A stretch of 20,698 nt of DNA, taken from NCBI GenBank assembly GCA_002314685.1, contig DCHB01000069.1, positions 12,933-33,630 of the forward strand, given 5' to 3'. Positions 14,735 through 20,698 of the stretch are shown here, piece after piece. Each line of letters opens with the position of its first letter. Position 1 is the stretch's first letter. The translations under genes and the position numbers were made by a program. This DNA comes from Clostridiales bacterium UBA1763. GTDB taxonomy: Bacteria > Bacillota > Clostridia > Oscillospirales > Oscillospiraceae. The notes beneath the pieces were generated by a model. That model was given only the letters and a program-made list of their open reading frames with translations, did no database searches and had not been told where the DNA came from.

Positions 14735-14773
14735 AAAAAAGCTTTGAAATCGAAGGGTTTCGGAGCATTTTTT
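14735..14773 (+). terminator. Terminator-like hairpin upstream of the ligase promoter
   Basis: AAAAAAGCTTTGAAATC (14735-14751) pairs imperfectly (several G-U, one bulged A) with 14756-14773, which ends in six Ts. The left arm is identical to that of the terminator at 16611-16648. No gene lies directly upstream on this strand after the tRNA. Confidence 0.55.
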
Positions 14774-14807
14774 ATTTAAGATTATACATTTATAGATGTT
14801 TGTGTAA

Positions 14808-14836
14808 TTGCATTTTAATTATACGTGTTGTATAAT
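14808..14836 (+). promoter_or_regulatory. Promoter of the AMP-forming ligase gene
   Basis: TTGCAT (14808-14813) and a consensus TATAAT (14831-14836) have a 17-base spacer. The predicted leader is about 80 bases and contains the palindrome at 14859-14894. Confidence 0.75.
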
Positions 14837-14858
14837 TAAAAATATAAATGACTTGAAT

Positions 14859-14894
14859 TATATTGAAAACAAGCTGAGAATTGTTTTCAGTATA
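14859..14894 (+). promoter_or_regulatory. Palindrome in the ligase leader (possible operator or RNA stem)
   Basis: TGAAAACAA (14864-14872) and TTGTTTTCA (14881-14889) are perfect inverted arms around eight bases, and pairing continues outward for five more pairs (one G-U). There is no T-run, so it is not a terminator. It ends 16 bases before the ribosome binding site at 14911. Confidence 0.5.
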
Positions 14895-14922
14895 TTTCTT
14901 TTATAGATTTGGAGGGAGTATT

Positions 14923-16602
14923 TTGAGTTCACAGTCCGCAGTTCTTACCGGTTTACCGTCGGTTGACAAGCCTTGGAACAGTTTTTATCCCGATGAAGTG
15001 TTGAACGCGCCCGTTCCCGAGGGCTCTATGTTCAGCTTCGCGTTTAAGAACAACAAGGACAGAATGGACAAAACTGCCATTGATTTTTTTGGCAACAAGA
15101 TTTCTTTTACCGACTTCTTTTTGAATTCACGAGAGCTTGCAAACGCGCTTGCCTCTCACGGCATAAAAAAGGGTGACGCTGTTTCTATCGTCTCGCTGAC
15201 TACGCCCGAAACGATGTATCTCATCTATGCACTTAACTACATCGGTGCAGTTGCTAACCTCATCCAGGCTACTATAAAGCCTACTGAAATTCTTGATTAT
15301 GTGCATAGAACTGACTCTAAATATCTGTTCGTTCTTGATAAAATTCTCGAAAAATACGGAACATTCGAGCCCGATGTGCCCACTGTCGTACTGCCCTTAG
15401 GTCGTTCAGCCTCGGGCATTGCGGGTGTTGTTCTGAAGCTCACTGCAAAAAACTACAAGAATTTTATAAGCTACAAAAGCTTCCTTTCCGAGAAATCCGA
15501 AAAGGCAGTTGAGTCGAGAGAGTCCGACTCCCCTGCCGCGATTATCTACACAAGCGGCTCAACGGGACATCCCAAGGGTGCTGTTTTAACTAACAGAAAC
15601 TTAAACTCAGTCGCTCAGCAGATTGCAATTTCGGGCAGAAACTATCTCCCGCACGAGAAGTTCCTCAATGTTATGCCGCCGTTTATTATTTTCGGTCTTG
15701 CGATGATGCACCTTTGCACATATTCGGGCATGACGGATATTCTTGCACTGCTTCCCGAGAAGGAAAAGGTGCAGAAGCTCCTTGTTAAGCATAAGCCCGA
15801 GCATTTTGTTATGGGTCCTGCAATCGCTGAAATCATTACTGATTTTGAAGGCGATGACCTCTCCTTCCTTATTGACGTATCGGGCGGCGGCGGTTACATA
15901 TCCCTTGAGCTTGAAAGAGAGCTCAACCGCGTTCTCGCCGAGAAAAAGGCTCGCTCCATTTATCTCAACGGCTACGGCATGACAGAGGTATCGAGCGTTA
16001 TCTCCATTAACCACAAAACTAAGTTCAAGGAGCAGAGCGTCGGTCTCCCCCTCCCCATGACCACACTGAAAATCGTTGACCTCAATGACGGCCACGAGCT
16101 CGGCTATAATCAGGAGGGCGAAATTTTAATCAATGCGCCGAGCGTTTTACTTGGGTATTACAATGACCCCGAGGCAACCGAAGCCGCATTCCAGATAATC
16201 GACGGTGAGCGTTGGCTCCGTACGGGCGACATCGGCAAGATTGACGAGGATGGCTTTGCCTATGTTACAGGAAGAATAAAGCGCATTTATACCGTTCATT
16301 CTGCCGACGGACTGTATTACAAGCTTTATCCGCAGAGAGCCGAGGAATGTCTCGCACAGCTTCCTGAGCTTGATAACTGTGCCGTTGTTGTCGTTGAGGA
16401 CGAGGAAAGAGATTCTATTCCCGTTGTGTTTGCCGTTTCCTCTCTTGGTGAGAGTGCTAAGGAGCTTATTTGCAATAAGCTTGCCGCAGACCTCCCCGAC
16501 TATTACACGCCGAAGAGTGTTCAGCTTTTAGATGCAATGCCCGTAACTACAAGTCAGAAGATTGACTACAAGGCACTCGAGGCTTTGGCAAAGGAACTTT
16601 AA
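14923..16602 (+). CDS. AMP-forming acyl-CoA synthetase-like ligase (ANL superfamily)
   Basis: A 559-aa cytoplasmic adenylating enzyme that activates a carboxylic acid with ATP, usually then passing it to CoA. Signature motifs in order: the P-loop YTSGSTGHPKG (209-219), YLNGYGMTEVSSV (about 346-358, adenine-binding), RTGDIG (about 430, with the ribose-binding Asp) and GRIKR at the hinge to the C-terminal lid. The lid retains a candidate catalytic lysine in TSQKIDYKAL near the C-terminus. The hinge continues as IYTVHSADGLYYKLYPQRAEE instead of the usual short 'I..GG..I.P.EIE', a modest insertion. The substrate (short-, medium- or long-chain, or another acid) cannot be read from the sequence. 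The start is TTG at 14923, seven bases after GGAGG (14911-14915). It is monocistronic, with its own promoter and a shared terminator. Confidence 0.9.
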   Translation: MSSQSAVLTGLPSVDKPWNSFYPDEVLNAPVPEGSMFSFAFKNNKDRMDKTAIDFFGNKISFTDFFLNSRELANALASHGIKKGDAVSIVSLTTPETMYLIYALNYIGAVANLIQATIKPTEILDYVHRTDSKYLFVLDKILEKYGTFEPDVPTVVLPLGRSASGIAGVVLKLTAKNYKNFISYKSFLSEKSEKAVESRESDSPAAIIYTSGSTGHPKGAVLTNRNLNSVAQQIAISGRNYLPHEKFLNVMPPFIIFGLAMMHLCTYSGMTDILALLPEKEKVQKLLVKHKPEHFVMGPAIAEIITDFEGDDLSFLIDVSGGGGYISLELERELNRVLAEKKARSIYLNGYGMTEVSSVISINHKTKFKEQSVGLPLPMTTLKIVDLNDGHELGYNQEGEILINAPSVLLGYYNDPEATEAAFQIIDGERWLRTGDIGKIDEDGFAYVTGRIKRIYTVHSADGLYYKLYPQRAEECLAQLPELDNCAVVVVEDEERDSIPVVFAVSSLGESAKELICNKLAADLPDYYTPKSVQLLDAMPVTTSQKIDYKALEALAKEL

Positions 16603-16610
16603 TTGTCATA

Positions 16611-16648
16611 AAAAAAGCTTTGAAATCATTTGATTTCAAAGCTTTTTT
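16611..16648. terminator. Bidirectional terminator between convergent genes
   Basis: A perfect 17-bp stem (16611-16627 with 16632-16648, loop ATTT) has a T-run on each strand. It ends the ligase gene (+) and the surface-protein operon (-). Confidence 0.92.
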
Positions 16649-16650
16649 AT

Positions 16651-18930
16651 TTATGCTTCATTCTTTTTTCTTGTCAGCGCAAGGCAAAGCACGGAGGCTA
16701 TGGCTATAAGCACAAACAAGGCGGGGTGCATACTGTCGCCCGTATTATAACCTGTATCGACTGACTTTTCTGTGTCGTTCTGCCCGTCATCGACATCGGG
16801 CTGTTCGGGCTCATCTGAGGGCACGGGAATTTCCGTCTTCTCTCCCGTCACATTTATCGTAAGCGTTGCCTTTGCAAAGGTATCGTCGCCCGCGTAGCTT
16901 AAATCGTGTGTCTGACTGCCCTCCTCAGCTGTGCAGGTGAAGCTTGCCGCGCCGTCTGCATCTGTAAGCTGAGTTTCGCCAGTTGCTTCATCTGTGACTG
17001 CCGCGCCGACTATGGGTGCGCCGTCTGCATCGGTGAGGGTAACAGCAAAGCTCACACTATCGCCCGCATCCGCCGAACACTCGGTCTCATCGGAGCTGAG
17101 TATTGCCAGTGACTTCCACTGTGCGGTCACGGTATCGTTTGCCGCAAACTTTGTCTCGGTTGTGACTGTGTTTCCGCTTGCATCCTGCCATTCGGTGAAC
17201 ACGAATTTATCCTTAACGGGCACGGGAAGATCAGTTAAGCATCCATTCTCATCCGTGAACTGAGTTTCGGGCTCGACTGTGCCGCCGTTTGCGTCAAACG
17301 TAACCTTGGTCGCCACTCTGAAGGTTTTATCGACGAGGACGATTTCCTTCGTCTCTGCTTTTATTCCGTCATCGCTCACATAGTAATTATCAACCGTTGC
17401 ACTGATTTTATACTGATGCTCGCCGATAGACAGTCCGCTGAATGCCATAAGATTATCGAGGCTGTAGCGATATGCAGTCCAGCCGTCCGAGGAATCCAAG
17501 CTGTAGGAACGGAGTATATTTGTGACGCTTTTCGTGCACTCATTAGTGCCCGTTGATGAGTTAATGTAGCCGTTTACGGACTTGAGCTTATTGTATCTTG
17601 CGCCTACAATGCCCCAAACGGAGAACGCCTTTTTATACTGCTTCACAACGGGATAGTTGTAATTATGTATGCTGACATCGTCAAATATGCAGGTAGTATC
17701 GCCGACATCGGAAGCATTTACGAAGTAGGTGCTTCCCTTATAATATACGCGGTACCAATATTCTCCGTCAGCATTTTCATACAAAGCAGTTACTGTCAAA
17801 GCGTTGCCGTCAGCCTCTGCCGCGGGAGTTCCATTCTGTGGAAGGCTCATGAGTGCCGTGCCCTCTTTAACCTCTGCGCTGAGATACGAGGGATAAACCG
17901 TGCAATTAGCTATGCAGGTGCTTCCTGCCGCTTCATCAGCCTGCGCAGTGCTTGAATACTCGGTAATGCAGGCAATAGCCTCCTTGTTGCCGCCGTAGAG
18001 TGCCGACATGGCATCCTTCGCAAGATAGCGGTCCATGACAAGCTTGCCAGCCACGGTATCCTCGGGGGTTACTGAGGTGTTGTACTTCTTAATGTCACCG
18101 CCGCCGAACTTTGTATCGGTCAGTCCAGTGGTATCTGGCACTGCCTGCTGTAAAAATTCAAGGTACGCGTCATAGGGCTGACCGCCCGCTATGCAAAGAC
18201 AGCCTGCTGAGTACGGCGACTTTTCATCACCGCTGACAGACGCAGAAAGGCGTGTGTGAACATTGATGCCGTTGCCGTTTAATACGGAAAAGCTTCCGTC
18301 CGAGTTCATATATACGCAGGGCACGCACTGATTACTTCCCGTGCGGGTATTAAAGCCTGCGTAAATTCCTCTGTGATTGACGGTGTAAAGCGAATATATG
18401 CCGTCTATTAGAGTTGCCGCGCCGTAATTATCGTGTCCGTTATCGTAGCTGTAGCCGAAGGGATAATCGGGCAGAGTGTCACATAGCTTGCAGTAGTATG
18501 CAATATAATTTTCTCTGCCGTCATTGCGGATAACAAGGCACACAGCGCCCGTTCTCTCGCCGTCAACCTCGCACTTGCCTATATCGGACGCACCTTCAAA
18601 GAACATCAGCACGGGCTGACCTGCGCTCAAGGTGCTCTGAAGATTGCCGTTTTCGATATAGTAGCTTATCATGCGGTCCATGTACGCACTCTTTACTGTG
18701 TCAGCAACGAAATCCGCCGTTGTTGTAAAGTGTCCCGCGGAATATGCAGGGGTCTGCTCGCCCGCCGCGGCGTATTTAGGTGCTGTTACGTAGCCGCTTC
18801 CCTCGTCCATTGCTTCATTCGTGCTGTCCGTGAGGGCGGATGTACTGTCGTAATTTTCAGCAAATGCCGTCGCAGACAGGCTGAAAACGAAGCAAACAGC
18901 GAGAATGGCGCAAAGTATTCTTCTTTTCAT
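16651..18930 (-). CDS. Secreted, membrane-anchored L,D-transpeptidase-like multidomain surface protein
   Basis: A 759-aa protein with a signal peptide cleaved near ATAFA-E (residue 25). Residues about 75-250 resemble a divergent YkuD/L,D-transpeptidase fold: YSLYTVNHRGIYAGF, then GINVHTR with H225 and SAGCLCIAGG with the candidate nucleophile C244. This matches the 'NIH...SAGC' form of the catalytic motif, which I recognise by pattern only. An SH3-like segment follows (about 337-412), then a beta-sandwich (415-535). An InlB-type repeat comes next (about 540-606, FDANGG ... AQW), then an Ig-like domain (608-694). An acidic linker, a C-terminal membrane helix (735-752) and the RKK tail end the protein. 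YNTGD before the helix is a poor sortase motif, so anchoring may be by the helix alone. ATG at 18930 is chosen for GAGG at 18937-18940. It lies 29 bases downstream of the FN3 gene. Confidence 0.8.
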   Translation of the reverse strand: MKRRILCAILAVCFVFSLSATAFAENYDSTSALTDSTNEAMDEGSGYVTAPKYAAAGEQTPAYSAGHFTTTADFVADTVKSAYMDRMISYYIENGNLQSTLSAGQPVLMFFEGASDIGKCEVDGERTGAVCLVIRNDGRENYIAYYCKLCDTLPDYPFGYSYDNGHDNYGAATLIDGIYSLYTVNHRGIYAGFNTRTGSNQCVPCVYMNSDGSFSVLNGNGINVHTRLSASVSGDEKSPYSAGCLCIAGGQPYDAYLEFLQQAVPDTTGLTDTKFGGGDIKKYNTSVTPEDTVAGKLVMDRYLAKDAMSALYGGNKEAIACITEYSSTAQADEAAGSTCIANCTVYPSYLSAEVKEGTALMSLPQNGTPAAEADGNALTVTALYENADGEYWYRVYYKGSTYFVNASDVGDTTCIFDDVSIHNYNYPVVKQYKKAFSVWGIVGARYNKLKSVNGYINSSTGTNECTKSVTNILRSYSLDSSDGWTAYRYSLDNLMAFSGLSIGEHQYKISATVDNYYVSDDGIKAETKEIVLVDKTFRVATKVTFDANGGTVEPETQFTDENGCLTDLPVPVKDKFVFTEWQDASGNTVTTETKFAANDTVTAQWKSLAILSSDETECSADAGDSVSFAVTLTDADGAPIVGAAVTDEATGETQLTDADGAASFTCTAEEGSQTHDLSYAGDDTFAKATLTINVTGEKTEIPVPSDEPEQPDVDDGQNDTEKSVDTGYNTGDSMHPALFVLIAIASVLCLALTRKKNEA

Positions 18931-18959
18931 TTTCATCCTCAATTCGGAAAAACCGCGAT

Positions 18960-20510
18960 TTATTTAGTCGCCTTTATGCTGACCGCCTTGCTGAGTGCGG
19001 AGTTTGCACTGCTTGTAACGGTGCTGACAGCCTTGACCTTGTAGTAGTACTTTTTGTTCTTGCTCGCGTTGGTGTTGGTGTACTTGGTCTTGGTGGTTGC
19101 GGTGTAGTACTTGAAGGTCTTGCCGTCGGTTGAGCGATAGATGTAGTACTTATCCGCGCCCGTTACCTTGCTCCAGCTAATACTCGGCTTGCCCGATGCG
19201 GTCGTAATCTTAACAGTCGGGGTTGCGAGAGTTGTGAGCAGGCTTTTTACTGTGCTGTATGCCGAGTAAACGCTCGTGCCGTTTACGACTGCAACAGCCT
19301 TGACCTTGTAATAATACTTTGTACCCGAAGCCGCGTTCGAATTTGTATAGCTTGTATTTGTTGTGCTCGTTAAAAGCTTAAAGGTCTTGCCGTCGGTTGA
19401 GCGATAAATGTTATACTTTGTTGCGCCGTCAACCTTTTTCCAGCTCAGCTTTGCTTTGCCGCTGACACGGGAGATTGTAACCGTCGGTGTTGCCGGTATA
19501 CACTTTACGCTGACAACGTTGCTGTCGGCAGAGGTTTTATCGCCGACAAGCGTTACGACCTTGTAGGAATAGGTCGTGCCGATTTTAACGGTGGTATTTG
19601 TGAAGGAGGTTGATGTTACTGTTTTGAGCTCGGTGTAGTTCACTCCGTCTGTACTGCGATAGATAATGTAGCCCGTTGCGCCCTCAACCGCCGTCCATTT
19701 AAGCAGGGGCTTGCCCGCGCTTGTGGTTGATGCTGTCAGTGCGGTCACCTGCACCTCGCCGCAGTTTTTGCATATACCGTTTTCATAGCTGTGTCCAAGT
19801 GCGGGAATTTCGGTTACAACGGTATTTCCGCAGCGTGAGCATACCGCGGTGGACTCGCCTGCATTTACGCAGTCGGGGTGCTTTGTTTCGCTTGCATCAC
19901 CGAGCTTGTGATTATGGCAGGGCGCGTTTGGGTCAACCGTGATTGTGATAATATCGGTGAGCTGATAGCCCGAGAAGGTCATACCGCTTGCCATACTCAT
20001 CAAATCGGCAGGTGAAAGATTGGGGTCATCATACTCTTCAAGGTTATCCTCGTTGCAGGTAAAGGCGAGGCACTGAATACGCCTTGATTCTGTTACATTT
20101 GTCATAGTAAGTGTAGTCGAGGGCTCATTCGGCGTAAGCTCTCCGTCGAGTATTGCGTATTCAAGCTCTGGATTATCGTTATAATATTTTAACAGCTTCG
20201 TTCCGTATCTGAACACGACAGTCGATGCACTGACAGTACCCTTTTTCGAGTCAACGCATTTATCTGCCATGTCTATAAACATATTCACATCAATCATATC
20301 GGGGTCAAACCACAAATAATACAGATAGTCGCCGCCCGCGCTTGCCGCCGCAGTCAGTGTTACATCCTCGCCCGGGTGAATTGTCAAGCTTTCGGGAGCT
20401 TGTAAGAACGTAATTTTGTACTTCATTGCTGTTTCGGCAAATGCGCTTACAGGCAGAATACTGACTATCATCAATATTGCAAGCACAATGCTGATAATTC
20501 TTTTCTTCAT
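18960..20510 (-). CDS. Secreted FN3-repeat protein with Ig-like and paired-Cys segments
   Basis: A 516-aa protein with a signal peptide (cleavage near SAFA-E, residue 26). Residues 30-195 form a probable Ig-like domain opening with LTIHPGEDVTLTAAASAGG. A paired-cysteine segment follows (about 198-252: CHNH, CVNAGES, CSRCG, ALGHSYENG, CKNCGEV). Three fibronectin type III repeats end the protein (about 256-343, 345-430, 435-516), each carrying YRSTDG and a terminal YYYKVKA or YSYKVVT strand. There is no catalytic motif, cell-wall anchor or C-terminal membrane helix, so it is probably a secreted or loosely attached binding protein. GGAGG (20517-20521) lies six bases before ATG 20510. It is the first gene of an operon with the L,D-transpeptidase-like protein. 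The ligand is unknown. Confidence 0.85.
   Translation of the reverse strand: MKKRIISIVLAILMIVSILPVSAFAETAMKYKITFLQAPESLTIHPGEDVTLTAAASAGGDYLYYLWFDPDMIDVNMFIDMADKCVDSKKGTVSASTVVFRYGTKLLKYYNDNPELEYAILDGELTPNEPSTTLTMTNVTESRRIQCLAFTCNEDNLEEYDDPNLSPADLMSMASGMTFSGYQLTDIITITVDPNAPCHNHKLGDASETKHPDCVNAGESTAVCSRCGNTVVTEIPALGHSYENGICKNCGEVQVTALTASTTSAGKPLLKWTAVEGATGYIIYRSTDGVNYTELKTVTSTSFTNTTVKIGTTYSYKVVTLVGDKTSADSNVVSVKCIPATPTVTISRVSGKAKLSWKKVDGATKYNIYRSTDGKTFKLLTSTTNTSYTNSNAASGTKYYYKVKAVAVVNGTSVYSAYSTVKSLLTTLATPTVKITTASGKPSISWSKVTGADKYYIYRSTDGKTFKYYTATTKTKYTNTNASKNKKYYYKVKAVSTVTSSANSALSKAVSIKATK
19114..19406 (-). repeat. Intragenic tandem FN3 repeat, DNA-level identity
   Basis: A 26-base stretch coding for YRSTDGKTF is identical at 19114-19139 and 19381-19406, a period of 267 bases (89 codons). 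The third FN3 copy (around 19660) has diverged. This points to a fairly recent duplication or conversion of repeats 2 and 3. Confidence 0.75.
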
Positions 20511-20561
20511 AATAAACCTCCATATTTTTTGCTCATTTCGGTAATATTTGTCGCTGTATTT

Positions 20562-20590
20562 ACTATACTTTATAAGATTTATATGTTCAA
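20562..20590 (-). promoter_or_regulatory. Promoter of the surface-protein operon
   Basis: On the minus strand TTGAAC (20590-20585) and TATAGT (20567-20562) are 17 bases apart, about 50 bases before the ATG at 20510. Confidence 0.65.
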
Positions 20591-20616
20591 GTAATTTTTT
20601 GCGATAAATAGAAAAA

Positions 20617-20698
20617 ATGAAATCGTGATATGCGCGATGAAATTCTCGGCTATGCCTTGTATGAAATCGAAACCTGCGGTTTCGATGAAATCAAATCC
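20617..20698. repeat. Periodic ATGAAATC palindromic repeat array, truncated at the window end
   Basis: ATGAAATC (or ATGAAATT) occurs at 20617, 20637, 20661 and 20685, at intervals of 20, 24 and 24 bases. The pieces between differ, but at least one is a perfect hairpin (ATCGAAACC-TGC-GGTTTCGAT, 20666-20686). There is no ORF. It is not a CRISPR: units and spacers are too short and the conserved part is only eight bases. From memory, similar ATGAAATC hairpin arrays occur between genes of gut Clostridia. Confidence 0.65.

Noticed and set aside
20617..20698. CRISPR array
   Set aside because: The conserved unit is only eight bases, intervals are 20-24 bases, inserts are self-complementary, and there are no cas genes.

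Overview
The window looks like chromosomal DNA of a gut-type, low-to-moderate GC member of the Clostridia (Oscillospiraceae/Ruminococcaceae-like). This rests on strong AGGAGG-type ribosome binding sites, several TTG starts, intrinsic terminators with U-tracts, a PdaB-type deacetylase, a NusG-II/Gx-transporter pair and Gram-positive surface proteins. The lineage is an inference. No phage, IS transposase, CRISPR array or rRNA was seen.

Layout. 1-325: a 62-aa orphan protein between two intrinsic terminators. 426-2366 (-): a secreted CotH-kinase-family protein. 2515-2823: a gene-free segment whose two ends are diverged inverted copies of a ~72-nt structured sequence, with two strong hairpins between them; I do not recognise it. 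2837-4078 (-): glyA. 4231-5298 (+): a membrane-anchored EEP-family phosphoesterase. 5348-7510 (-): four genes reading NusG-II-domain protein, Gx-type transporter, Mrp/NBP35 Fe-S ATPase, and a NifX-like protein with a Cys/His-rich tail. 7615-13186 (+): a compact operon of an FHA-SEDS (FtsW/RodA) fusion, a class B penicillin-binding protein, an ABC-F ATPase and a YdcF/DUF218 protein, closed by a terminator. 13274-14047 (+): a PdaB-like polysaccharide deacetylase. 14154-14229 (+): tRNA-Pro(GGG) with its promoter and terminator. 14264-14880: palindrome-rich intergenic DNA. 14923-16602 (+): an AMP-forming acyl-CoA ligase-like enzyme. 16651-20510 (-): two secreted proteins, FN3-rich and then an L,D-transpeptidase-like multidomain protein, from one promoter. 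20617-20698: a palindromic ATGAAATC repeat array cut by the window end.

Functional themes. The centre is a peptidoglycan module: an SEDS polymerase carrying a phosphothreonine-binding FHA domain, paired by a 4-bp overlap with its transpeptidase. It is divergently transcribed from the NusG-II operon, and the two promoters share one -35 sequence. The minus-strand operon ends in two probable metal/Fe-S proteins. The right flank is surface proteins. The points most worth a second look are the inverted structured element at 2515-2823, the competing-helix region at 14587-14653 upstream of the acyl-CoA ligase, the leader palindrome of that ligase, the shared -35 with a possibly leaderless mRNA, and the repeat array at the right edge.
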